Source: Lactobacillus sp. (GTDB lineage Bacteria; Bacillota; Bacilli; Lactobacillales; Lactobacillaceae). Taken from it: a DNA stretch of 9,618 bases. The stretch is taken from assembly GCA_003482405.1 (NCBI GenBank), contig DMZB01000192.1, forward strand, positions 1-9,618. The letters run 5' to 3'. A model generated the notes under the pieces. The model was not told the origin of the DNA, searched no databases, and worked only from the letters and a program-made list of their open reading frames with translations. Both the position numbers and the translations under genes were made by a program. Within the stretch, counting starts at the first letter, position 1. The number at the start of each line of letters is the position of its first letter. Shown here piece by piece: positions 1 to 5,702 of this stretch.

Positions 1-74
1 TGCCGACTAGAGGATTCGAACCTCCGACCCCCGCTTTACTAGAGCGGTGCTCTGACCAACTGAGCTAAGTCGGC
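1..74 (-). tRNA. tRNA-Thr, anticodon AGT
   Basis: Read on the minus strand this folds as a full cloverleaf. The 7-bp acceptor is GCCGACT/AGTCGGC, the D stem GCTC/GAGC, the anticodon stem CCGCT/AGCGG around the loop CTAGTAA, and the T arm GGAGG-TTCGAAT-CCTCT, with discriminator A73. The loop places AGT at 34-36, which reads threonine ACU, and also ACC/ACA if A34 is deaminated to inosine. The G1-C72 and C2-G71 pairs fit threonine tRNAs. The base after A73 lies outside the window, so I cannot say whether CCA is encoded. It lies 7 bp downstream of tRNA-Leu and is probably cotranscribed with it from the promoter at 200-229. Confidence 0.95.
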
Positions 75-81
75 AACATGA

Positions 82-163
82 TGCGGATGAGAGGACTCGA
101 ACCTCCATGTCAAAAGACACTAGAACCTAAATCTAGCGCGTCTGCCAGTTCCGCCACATCCGC
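82..163 (-). tRNA. tRNA-Leu, anticodon TAG
   Basis: This minus-strand class II tRNA has acceptor GCGGATG/CATCCGC, anticodon stem CTAGA/TCTAG with loop TTTAGGT (anticodon TAG, reading CUA and possibly other CUN codons), a variable arm TGTC-TTTT-GACA, T arm GGAGG-TTCGAGT-CCTCT and discriminator A. The long variable arm and A73 are typical of leucine tRNAs. The three bases after A73 read TCA, so CCA is not encoded and must be added by tRNA nucleotidyltransferase. It is the first gene of a two-tRNA unit with tRNA-Thr. Confidence 0.96.
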
Positions 164-199
164 AGCATCTGATCCGTTCCCTCATCAGACAACTATTAG

Positions 200-229
200 A
201 TAATATCATTTACGCTTAAAAACTGTCAA
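200..229 (-). promoter_or_regulatory. Promoter of the tRNA-Leu/tRNA-Thr unit
   Basis: On the minus strand a consensus -35 TTGACA (224-229) is followed by an 18-bp spacer and -10 TATTAT (200-205). TG one base upstream of the -10 makes it an extended -10. The predicted start near 193 leaves about 30 nt before tRNA-Leu. No other gene lies downstream on this strand before the tRNAs, so this should drive the stable-RNA unit. Confidence 0.8.
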
Positions 230-262
230 CAGTGTTCCGCGCTTTTCTTCAATTTTCATCGA

Positions 263-310
263 ATTCTTTTTCAGAATGCGTGTTTTCACACGCCACTAAT
301 GTGAAGTGGC
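263..310. other. Cluster of three small hairpins between serS and the tRNA unit
   Basis: Three back-to-back inverted repeats are visible: ATTCT/AGAAT (263-277), GCGTGT/ACACGC with a 4-nt loop (278-293, GAAA loop on the minus strand), and GCCACT/AGTGGC (292-310). None has a T-run, so they are not ordinary terminators. They lie downstream of the serS terminator and upstream of the tRNA promoter. Their role is unknown; they could be a processing or read-through structure, or chance. Confidence 0.4.
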
Positions 311-324
311 ACGATTTTTCCTAC

Positions 325-358
325 AAAAAAATCGCACTAGCGTTTAAGCCGGTACGAT
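325..358 (-). terminator. Intrinsic terminator of serS
   Basis: About 20 bases after the serS stop the minus strand forms an 11-position stem, ATCGTACCGGC against GCTAGTGCGAT, with a TTAAAC loop, one mismatch and two G-U pairs. It is followed directly by a run of seven T. This is a standard factor-independent terminator. Confidence 0.8.
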
Positions 359-380
359 ATTTATGACACTAAATTAGCTT

Positions 381-1685
381 TTAGTTCAAATCGGCCTTTT
401 TAGCGTGCGCGTTTTCCTTAGTGATTTTCTTTACACCACGCATGTAAGGAACCAACACATCGGGAATCGTTACAGAACCATCTTCGTTTTGGTAGTTTTC
501 AAGAATGGCAGCAACCGTTCGGCCCACAGCCAATCCGGAACCATTCAACGTGTGAACCAAATGTACCTTACCATCGGCGTCACGGTAACGAATTTGTGCA
601 CGACGGGCTTGGAAGTCCTCACAGTTAGAACAACTCGAAATTTCACGGTAGGTCTCTTGATGTGGGATCCACACTTCAAGGTCGTGCGTTTCAGCGGCAG
701 TGAAACTCATGTCCCCCGTTGCCAAAGTAATTACGTGATATGGCAAACCAAGTTTTTGTAAAATATTCTCAGCGTTGTGCGTCATTTTTTCCAGTTCATC
801 ATATGACGTTTCTGGTTTGACATACTTCACCATTTCAACCTTGTTAAATTGATGCATCCGAATCAAGCCACGGGTATCACGGCCAGCTGAACCAGCCTCT
901 GAACGGAAACTTGGACTCAAAGCTGTCACATAGACAGGCAGTTGTGACTCATTTAAAACTTCGTCACGGTAATAGTTAGTCAATGGCACTTCAGCAGTTG
1001 GAATTAACGTCAGGTCCTGACCCTGAATCTGGAAAACGTCTTCCTTAAACTTAGGAAATTGACCGGTACCGTACATCGAAGCACCATTCACCATGTATGG
1101 TGGAATAACTTCTTCGTAGCCTTCAGCTTCGTGCTCATCCAACATAAAGTTATAAACGGCCCGTTCCAGTTTTGCGCCCATCCCCATATAGTAGACGAAC
1201 CGCGCACCTGAAACCTTAGCAGCACGTTTGAAATCCAGAATGCCTAAATCTTCACCAATATCCCAGTGTGCTTTAGGCTCGAAATCAAAGTGCGGAATTT
1301 CGCCGACTTTACGGTCTTCGCGTGAGTAGTTTTCGTCTGGGCCAATCGGGTCTGTATCGTGTGGAAAGTTAGGTAACCGGGCCATTTTGTCGTTGAACTC
1401 ATCTAAAACATCGGCCAATTTTGTATCCAAGGCTTTGATGTCAGCGCCCACTTCACGCATTTCGGCAATCTGCTGATCTGCATTCTCGTGATTGCGTTTG
1501 GCCGTACTGATCGCGTCAGATACGGTATTACGTTTCGCCTTTAACTGTTCAGTTTGTTGCAGTAAGTCACGACGTTGTTCATCCAAACGCAAAACATCGT
1601 CGATCTGTTCTGGTTTAACAGCCCGCGTGGCCAACTTTTCCTTTGCCTCGTCGGGATTATTACGAATCCGTTTAATATCTAGCAT
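381..1685 (-). CDS. serS: Seryl-tRNA synthetase
   Basis: This cytoplasmic class II synthetase charges tRNA-Ser with serine using ATP. The 434-residue product has the family's usual length. Residues 1-100 are the N-terminal tRNA-binding arm, a long charged antiparallel coiled coil (for example [19 protein letters not shown] near 35-53). The catalytic domain follows, with the TAE serine-binding signature at 230-232, motif 2 (FRSEAG...RGLIRMHQF, 260-280) and motif 3 ([10 protein letters not shown], 381-390). The ATG at 1685 is preceded by a clear GGAGG with a 7-nt spacer. The gene is monocistronic, with its own promoter, a T-box leader ending about 60 bases upstream of the start, and a terminator after the stop. 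Expression should therefore rise when tRNA-Ser is uncharged. Nothing in the coding sequence looks damaged. Confidence 0.98.
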   Translation of the reverse strand: MLDIKRIRNNPDEAKEKLATRAVKPEQIDDVLRLDEQRRDLLQQTEQLKAKRNTVSDAISTAKRNHENADQQIAEMREVGADIKALDTKLADVLDEFNDKMARLPNFPHDTDPIGPDENYSREDRKVGEIPHFDFEPKAHWDIGEDLGILDFKRAAKVSGARFVYYMGMGAKLERAVYNFMLDEHEAEGYEEVIPPYMVNGASMYGTGQFPKFKEDVFQIQGQDLTLIPTAEVPLTNYYRDEVLNESQLPVYVTALSPSFRSEAGSAGRDTRGLIRMHQFNKVEMVKYVKPETSYDELEKMTHNAENILQKLGLPYHVITLATGDMSFTAAETHDLEVWIPHQETYREISSCSNCEDFQARRAQIRYRDADGKVHLVHTLNGSGLAVGRTVAAILENYQNEDGSVTIPDVLVPYMRGVKKITKENAHAKKADLN

Positions 1686-1695
1686 TGTGCTACCT

Positions 1696-1743
1696 CCAAA
1701 TTTTCAGTCCATCTGCCAATTGAGCCAGCTTCAGGTTCGAACC
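1696..1743 (-). other. tRNA-like segment in the serS leader
   Basis: Between the T-box terminator and the serS ribosome binding site, the minus strand contains TGGCTCAATTGGCAGA (1712-1727). This differs at two positions from the very common tRNA D-arm TAGCTCAGTTGGCAGA. It is followed directly by TGGACTGAAAATTTGG (1696-1711), which resembles a tRNA-Phe anticodon arm, and preceded by the T-loop-like GGTTCGAACC (1734-1743). The D-stem partner GAGC is absent and no acceptor stem closes, so this is not a functional tRNA. It may be a degraded tRNA piece, a mimic, or coincidence. Confidence 0.4.
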
Positions 1744-1745
1744 AT

Positions 1746-1789
1746 AAAAAAACGCCACTCATCCCATATCAATTGGGACGAATGACGTT
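1746..1789 (-). terminator. Regulated terminator of the serS T-box
   Basis: The arms at 1774-1789 and 1751-1766 (minus strand) pair over 16 positions, including several G-U pairs, around a 7-nt loop, and a run of T follows. The 5' arm contains the CCC needed by the antiterminator, so the two structures exclude each other. Confidence 0.88.
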
Positions 1790-1974
1790 AATTCGCGGTA
1801 CCACCCAAGTTCACCATCGCTGGTGCGCTCAAACATTGTAACGATTTTCACCGTGCGGTGTTGACCGCCCACTTTTAGCGTTGCTGGAATGACTGCGTTC
1901 CGGTTTTCACCAAGCACCGGTTCTCTAATCCGCAATACGAAATGCAACTGTGTTTAATATCTGTTTTTGTCTAC
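1746..1974 (-). promoter_or_regulatory. T-box riboswitch leader of serS (specifier UCC)
   Basis: The minus strand carries the T-box core GGGTGGTACCGCG at 1794-1806. Upstream is a Stem I with the conserved apical pattern AGAGA...GGTGAAAACC. Below it a base helix GTTGC/GCAAC closes an internal loop whose 3' side reads ATTCCA. The aligned specifier is therefore UCC (1886-1888) followed by a purine, a serine codon that matches the downstream gene. The antiterminator pairs GGG with the CCC on the 5' arm of the terminator, leaving the bulge UGGU to meet the uncharged tRNA end. Its alternative is the 16-bp terminator hairpin at 1751-1789 followed by a T-run. Uncharged tRNA-Ser should favour read-through. 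Confidence 0.93.
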
Positions 1975-1980
1975 TGACAG

Positions 1981-2007
1981 CTTATAGCAACTGTCACGTT
2001 GGTGCAA
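1981..2007 (-). promoter_or_regulatory. Promoter of serS
   Basis: The minus strand has an extended -10, TGC-TATAAG (1981-1989). The best -35 is TTGCAC (2002-2007) at a short 15-bp spacing, or CTTGCA at 16 bp. The expected start near 1974 places the whole T-box within the transcript. The -10 is convincing; the -35 is less so. Confidence 0.55.
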
Positions 2008-2017
2008 GTCGCAACAC

Positions 2018-2040
2018 AAAAAATTAAGCTGTTGCTAACT
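2018..2040 (-). terminator. Possible weak terminator overlapping the kinase stop codon
   Basis: A short imperfect hairpin (TTAGC-AACA-GCTTAA, one bulge) includes the last codons and stop of the kinase and is followed by six T residues (2018-2023). The stem is only about 5-7 bp, so termination may be inefficient and some transcripts may continue into the serS T-box. Confidence 0.35.
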
Positions 2041-2671
2041 GTAAAGTGCTTAACTTGGCATCGATTTGTGCCAGAACCGCATTAGCAGCGTCAGGATTTT
2101 CAACGAAGTCATACTTGTCCCCATCAATGCGCATCTTGGGACCATGATTGTAGTTGTTGTACCAAGCGGTGTAGCGTTCATTCAACTTTTTGTAGTATTC
2201 ATACAAAGCTGGGTCAGTATCAATTTGTTCGTATTCACGACCACGTTTTTTAATCCGTTGTAGCATGGTGTCAAATGAAATGTCGATGTGGATCAAAAGA
2301 TCAGGGTTCTTTTCATGTGGTGCATCTGGCAATTCTTGCATCATGTTTTCGAGTAACGAATCGTAAATGTCAACTTCTGTGTCCGTTGAACGACCGAGGT
2401 CAGCATTCAGATGAAAGAGTAAGGAGTCTTCATAAATTGACCGATCCATAACGCTTTCGTCGTCAGCAAACGAAGCTTTGATCGCATCCATGCGCTTGTT
2501 TAAGAAATAGATTTGCAGTAAGAAGGCGTACTTCTTAGGGTCTTTATAGAATAAAGGTAAAATCGGGTTGTCCTCTACAGATTCGTAAAAGGCTTGAGTA
2601 TGTAAATGTGTTGCCAATAGGTCAGTCAAACTTGTCTTTCCTGCACCAATCGTGCCTGCTAAAACAATCAT
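2024..2671 (-). CDS. Deoxynucleoside kinase (dAK/dGK family)
   Basis: This cytosolic salvage enzyme phosphorylates deoxynucleosides (dA/dG, possibly dC) with ATP. Starting at the ATG at 2671 it has 215 residues, normal for lactobacillus and bacillus deoxynucleoside kinases. The P-loop GTIGAGKTS is at 6-14, the FYESVEDNP segment at 28-36 carries the substrate-side glutamate, DRSIYED at 76-82 is the family's DRS motif, and KKRGREYE near 141-148 is the LID arginine region. An in-frame ATG 19 codons upstream is less likely. The chosen start has AGGGGAG 8 nt upstream (2680-2686) and places the P-loop at the N-terminus as the family requires. The gene has its own promoter. Lactobacilli often carry two such kinases side by side, but only one is seen here, so the exact base preference cannot be assigned. 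Confidence 0.92.
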   Translation of the reverse strand: MIVLAGTIGAGKTSLTDLLATHLHTQAFYESVEDNPILPLFYKDPKKYAFLLQIYFLNKRMDAIKASFADDESVMDRSIYEDSLLFHLNADLGRSTDTEVDIYDSLLENMMQELPDAPHEKNPDLLIHIDISFDTMLQRIKKRGREYEQIDTDPALYEYYKKLNERYTAWYNNYNHGPKMRIDGDKYDFVENPDAANAVLAQIDAKLSTLQLATA

Positions 2672-2703
2672 GTTTTTATCTCCCCTGATCTTCGCTGGTA
2701 TCG

Positions 2704-2720
2704 CACCACGCAGCGTGGTG
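2704..2720. promoter_or_regulatory. Perfect 17-bp dyad in the kinase leader
   Basis: CACCACGC and GCGTGGTG form perfect 8-bp arms around a single A, 33 bases upstream of the kinase ATG and downstream of its likely promoter. The 1-nt spacing suits a protein operator better than an RNA hairpin, although a 7-bp stem with a 3-nt loop could also form. The binding partner is unknown. Confidence 0.5.
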
Positions 2721-2759
2721 AAAGCCAACGAAACGTGTTCATCAATTTATCACCTACAT

Positions 2760-2768
2760 ATTGTATCA
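2760..2768 (-). promoter_or_regulatory. Likely extended -10 promoter of the kinase
   Basis: The minus strand has TGA-TACAAT (2760-2768), an extended -10, with only a weak -35 (TGGCGA at 16 bp). A second TACAAT about 30 bp upstream is an alternative. The expected start near 2753 leaves a leader of about 80 nt that contains the dyad at 2704-2720. The rest of the gene-free stretch up to 2946 shows no gene or conserved structure that I recognise. Confidence 0.5.
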
Positions 2769-2946
2769 CGCTCGTAGAATCTCGCCATATATTGTAGCTT
2801 ACAAATTAAAACGTAATCTTCCTGTTACAACCAAAACTAGGTGGTTGGCTTGGACGAATCAAGATGTACCAACGACGGTAACCTTTTCAATCAAAATTTG
2901 GTCTAAAGTAAATATATTTGTTTCATGACATTTATACCGCTAAACT

Positions 2947-2989
2947 AAAAAATCGCTAGTCGTGAAAATTAAATTCACGACTAGCGATT
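2947..2989 (-). terminator. Intrinsic terminator of lysP
   Basis: The minus strand forms a perfect 16-bp stem (AATCGCTAGTCGTGAA and its complement) with a 7-nt AT loop and a trailing T-run, about 40 bases after the permease stop. It ends the lysP transcript and isolates it from the kinase. Confidence 0.92.
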
Positions 2990-3028
2990 CCTCTTTAAGC
3001 GATCCTTGTTTGATTAATTAATTCTGGA

Positions 3029-4642
3029 TTAATCGTCCTTATTATCCGACGATGCTTCAACCTTGCCATGATCTGCTAATGACGCACTCGATGATGGCTT
3101 TGTCATATGTGCACTTGTCTGCGCAACTGTTTCAACACTGGCACTCGTTTCACCGTCCATACTGTCAGTTTCATCGTTTTCAGGTGCGGTGTAACTTTCA
3201 CCGGCTGTCCGTGGTGACAGATCCACTTTGTCCAGTGGAATGATGTGCGTATGGTGACGAATCTTGTAGTAACCCCACAAAATCAGGAATAACGGGACAC
3301 TCATGTAGGTAACCAAGATCGCCTGTAAGTCAAGTTGTGCAAATGACTTCAAGTTCTGCCCCACAATGACGACGATACCCAATACAAAGGCCAAAATTGG
3401 ACCAAATGGGAACCATTTTGCATGGTAACGGAGTTCAGTCAACTTGTGACCCTGCTTGATAAAGGCACGGCGGAAGCGGTAATGGCTAATCGCAATCCCT
3501 AACCAAGCGATGAATCCTGTCAGACCTGAAGCAGCCACCAAGTACATGTATAGCTTTGGTCCAAAGATACTGGTCAAGAAGGTCAATAGACCGACAATCG
3601 TAGTTCCGATTAATGAAGCCATCGGAATCCCGCGTTTGTTCGTCTTACCAAAGAAACTTGGTGCATAGCCCTCGTTTGCTAAGGAGTACAACATCCGAGT
3701 GGAAGCGTACATCCCTGAGTTAGCTGATGAGATAACAGACGTTAAAATAACGGCATTCATGACACTAGCCGCAGCGGCCAAACCGGCACGACGGAAGACC
3801 AACGTAAATGGACTGATAGCAATATCTGAAGCGCTTGAACCCAACAGATCCTTACTTGTATAAGGAATGATGCAGGCAATTACGAAGATCGCCAGGATGT
3901 AGAATAACAGGATCCGCCAGAACACCTGACGAATGGCCTTAGGAATACTCTTTTCCGGCGTTTCACTTTCACCAGCTTCAATCCCGATTAGTTCAGTACC
4001 TTGGAATGAAAAACCGGCAACAACGAATACAGAAAGTAATGCAGGAATCCCACCAACAAATGGTGCGTGCTTGTAGGTTAAGTTAGAAAAACCAGTGGCG
4101 TGACCACCCATGATACCAAAGATCGTCAGCGTCCCAATTACAAGGAAGACTAACACAGTGACAACTTTAATAATTGACATCCAGTATTCTGTTTCACCAA
4201 ATGACCGAACCGACAAGGCGTTAATCGTAAAAATAATGGCAAGTGCGATCATACTAAAAATCCATGCCGGTACGTTTGGTAACCAGAATTGCATAACTAA
4301 TGCGGCTGTTGAAACATCAACCGCGAGTGTGATGGCCCAGTTAAACCAGTAGTTCCACCCCATTGCAAACCCTAATGCTGGATCCACAAATTTAGTGGAG
4401 TACGCAGCAAATGATCCAGTTAGTGGCATGTACGTTGCCATTTCACCAAGACTGGTCATCAGGAAAAATACCATGATCCCAATGGCAACATAGGCGACCA
4501 ACGCTCCACCAGGCCCTGCTGACGAAATTGCTGATCCTGAGGCCACAAACAACCCTGTACCAATACTGCCACCTAACGCAATCATTGATAAATGACGCGT
4601 CTTCAATTCGCGGCGAACCGCGCGATTCTCGTTTTCTGCCAT
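3029..4642 (-). CDS. lysP: Lysine permease, APC superfamily (LysP type)
   Basis: This integral membrane amino-acid/proton symporter is predicted to import lysine. Starting at the ATG at 4642 it has 537 residues. The N-terminus is short and charged, followed by the APC signature GGSIGTGLF (24-32) in the first membrane helix. The hydrophobic segments through about residue 460 fit 12 helices, and the GTELIGIEAGESETPEKSIPKA stretch is typical of the AAT family. An in-frame ATG 29 codons upstream lies inside the leader terminator and has no binding site, whereas the chosen start has GGGAGGAA (4649-4656) at 6 nt. Lysine specificity is supported by the L-box riboswitch in its leader. The last 60 or so residues (from about 477) form a hydrophilic, Ser/Thr/Asp/Glu-rich cytoplasmic tail that LysP proteins usually lack. 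A related basic amino-acid permease is the main alternative. Confidence 0.9.
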   Translation of the reverse strand: MAENENRAVRRELKTRHLSMIALGGSIGTGLFVASGSAISSAGPGGALVAYVAIGIMVFFLMTSLGEMATYMPLTGSFAAYSTKFVDPALGFAMGWNYWFNWAITLAVDVSTAALVMQFWLPNVPAWIFSMIALAIIFTINALSVRSFGETEYWMSIIKVVTVLVFLVIGTLTIFGIMGGHATGFSNLTYKHAPFVGGIPALLSVFVVAGFSFQGTELIGIEAGESETPEKSIPKAIRQVFWRILLFYILAIFVIACIIPYTSKDLLGSSASDIAISPFTLVFRRAGLAAAASVMNAVILTSVISSANSGMYASTRMLYSLANEGYAPSFFGKTNKRGIPMASLIGTTIVGLLTFLTSIFGPKLYMYLVAASGLTGFIAWLGIAISHYRFRRAFIKQGHKLTELRYHAKWFPFGPILAFVLGIVVIVGQNLKSFAQLDLQAILVTYMSVPLFLILWGYYKIRHHTHIIPLDKVDLSPRTAGESYTAPENDETDSMDGETSASVETVAQTSAHMTKPSSSASLADHGKVEASSDNKDD

Positions 4643-4695
4643 ATCGAGTTCCTCCCAATTTTTAAAGAGAAGCACTTGATGTAATCTGAATAAAC

Positions 4696-4753
4696 AAAAA
4701 GGTCGGTTTGTTTTGTCATGTCTAAACACAGAGACACGCTAAACAAACCGACC
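4696..4753 (-). terminator. Regulated terminator of the lysP leader
   Basis: The minus strand has GGTCGGTTTGTTT (4741-4753) pairing perfectly with AAACAAACCGACC (4701-4713), followed by TTTTTG. The intervening 27 bases contain a smaller GTGTCT/AGACAT stem. It sits between the lysine aptamer and the permease start, so it is the off-state of the riboswitch. Confidence 0.93.
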
Positions 4754-4767
4754 GTCAAATTCATCCT

Positions 4768-4957
4768 GGTCAATCGTTGATAGCGCTCCGCGGCGTTTTT
4801 ATTTGCCGCGACAGTTCGTTAGCTGTTAACCAACGTCCCAACAAGTTATAGATGACAGCTACAACTCATTTCGGCGACGCACCCTTTTACCAAGTCTCAC
4901 AGAACCTGTCAGTTCTCAACTCGGTGACTAATGATTGTCGCAACCTCTTCATTCGAT
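4768..4957 (-). promoter_or_regulatory. Lysine riboswitch (L-box)
   Basis: Reading the minus strand, the leader follows the known lysine aptamer order. AGAGGTTGCG (4939-4948) comes first, then GGGTGCGTCGCCGAAAT in the core (4868-4884), a TTGTTGGGACGTTGG segment, then ACTGTC with a GCGGC...GCCGC hairpin and GGAGCGCTATC at the 3' side. These blocks match the well-studied Bacillus lysC leader in order and spacing as I remember it. Binding of lysine should stabilise the closing P1 helix and leave the downstream terminator free to form, lowering import when lysine is plentiful. Confidence 0.92.
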
Positions 4958-4965
4958 ATAAACAG

Positions 4966-4994
4966 AGTATAAAAATAAGACCCACAAATTGCAA
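4966..4994 (-). promoter_or_regulatory. Promoter of lysP
   Basis: On the minus strand -35 TTGCAA (4989-4994), an exact 17-bp spacer and -10 TATACT (4966-4971) predict a start near 4959, just upstream of the lysine aptamer. The leader is thus about 315 nt. Confidence 0.85.
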
Positions 4995-5006
4995 GCCTCT
5001 TTTTGA

Positions 5007-5020
5007 TGTAAACGTATTCA
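5007..5020. promoter_or_regulatory. cre-like (CcpA) box upstream of lysP
   Basis: TGTAAACGTATTCA on the plus strand matches the common cre pattern TGWAANCGNTNWCA at all but one fixed position. It lies 12 bp upstream of the lysP -35, between that promoter and the stop of the Rrf2 gene. This position would suit activation or a roadblock effect more than direct promoter blocking. It is supported by a single match. Confidence 0.45.
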
Positions 5021-5037
5021 ATTCCAAAATTTGATCT

Positions 5038-5577
5038 TTACCCGAGAAAACTCGCATTATCACCATGCAATAATGCCTTTAACTTAGCCGTAAAGTTTGG
5101 ATAATTGACCGTACTTTCGTTCCAATCAACCGTGGGGATAATTTGTGATTGAAAAATGTGCACCAATATCTGATGGACGGAAATGCCTTGCAGCGCCTTT
5201 TTGTACTGGCGGTCAGCTTCCGCAAAAATATCCGTCAAAACTTGTGAGCCACGATTGGCCAGAGGTTCAACGTCATCAAACACACGGTCAATGAGTCCGT
5301 TATTGGGGTACGTCAGGATTTCCCCCTCACTAGCCACTACGGCATCCCAAACCGAAATTTGGCGTGAGTTTCGTCCCAAACTGAAACCGCCCTGATTACC
5401 TGACACGGAGCGGACCAAACCAGCCACGACCAATTTACGAATGATTTTCCGCAAATATGTCTGTGATCCGCCTAAACGAGTGTGGATCACTTCAGACGTA
5501 ATTGGTACGTTCGTATCTTGTGTTGCGAGCAATGCCAAAATGCAGGCGGCCTGCTCAAAGCCCCTTGTTAATTGCAT
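5038..5577 (-). CDS. Rrf2-family transcriptional regulator
   Basis: This 179-residue protein is a predicted DNA-binding winged-helix repressor. Residues 1-68 match the Rrf2 domain: an N-terminal helix (QLTRGFEQAACILALLA), a helix-turn-helix (VPITSEVIHTRLGGSQTYLRKIIRKLVVAGLV, about 24-55) and the wing RSVSGNQGGFSL (56-67). Iron-sulfur members such as IscR and NsrR carry three cysteines near residues 90-106. Here the only cysteine is Cys12, so an Fe-S cluster is unlikely and the signal is unknown. The ATG at 5577 has AGGAAG 5 nt upstream. The gene follows the GNAT gene after a 125-bp gap and precedes the lysP promoter on the same strand. I see no terminator after it, so read-through into the lysP leader is possible. 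Confidence 0.88.
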   Translation of the reverse strand: MQLTRGFEQAACILALLATQDTNVPITSEVIHTRLGGSQTYLRKIIRKLVVAGLVRSVSGNQGGFSLGRNSRQISVWDAVVASEGEILTYPNNGLIDRVFDDVEPLANRGSQVLTDIFAEADRQYKKALQGISVHQILVHIFQSQIIPTVDWNESTVNYPNFTAKLKALLHGDNASFLG

Positions 5578-5640
5578 AACGTCTTCCTAACCTAGTTCTT
5601 CTGTTCCCTAATGATTGCACTAATTAACTTACTTCCCACT

Positions 5641-5656
5641 GTTATCATAGCATAAC
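5641..5656 (-). promoter_or_regulatory. Extended -10 promoter with overlapping dyad, Rrf2 gene
   Basis: The minus strand has TGC-TATGAT (5644-5652), an extended -10, with a weak TTATCA -35 at about 16 bp. The -10 lies inside an imperfect inverted repeat, GTTAT...ATAAC (5641-5656). A dyad over the -10 of a repressor gene suggests autorepression, but the arms are only 5 bp. Confidence 0.45.
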
Positions 5657-5702
5657 CACCAATAATGATAAACGTCGCTCAACCATTAACTTGTGTGATT
5701 CA

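Noticed and set aside
1759..1947. 62-residue minus-strand reading frame upstream of serS
   Set aside because: It lies wholly inside the T-box leader and its codons are the structured RNA itself. It has no ribosome binding site.
2672..2728. N-terminal extension of the deoxynucleoside kinase
   Set aside because: It would run through the dyad and the strong AGGGGAG binding site and would push the P-loop away from the N-terminus.
4643..4729. 29-residue N-terminal extension of LysP
   Set aside because: It would be encoded by the leader terminator hairpin and lacks a binding site, whereas the internal ATG has an excellent one.
4852..5034. 60-residue plus-strand reading frame antisense to the lysP leader
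   Set aside because: It is the complement of the lysine aptamer and promoter, without a binding site or protein-like composition.
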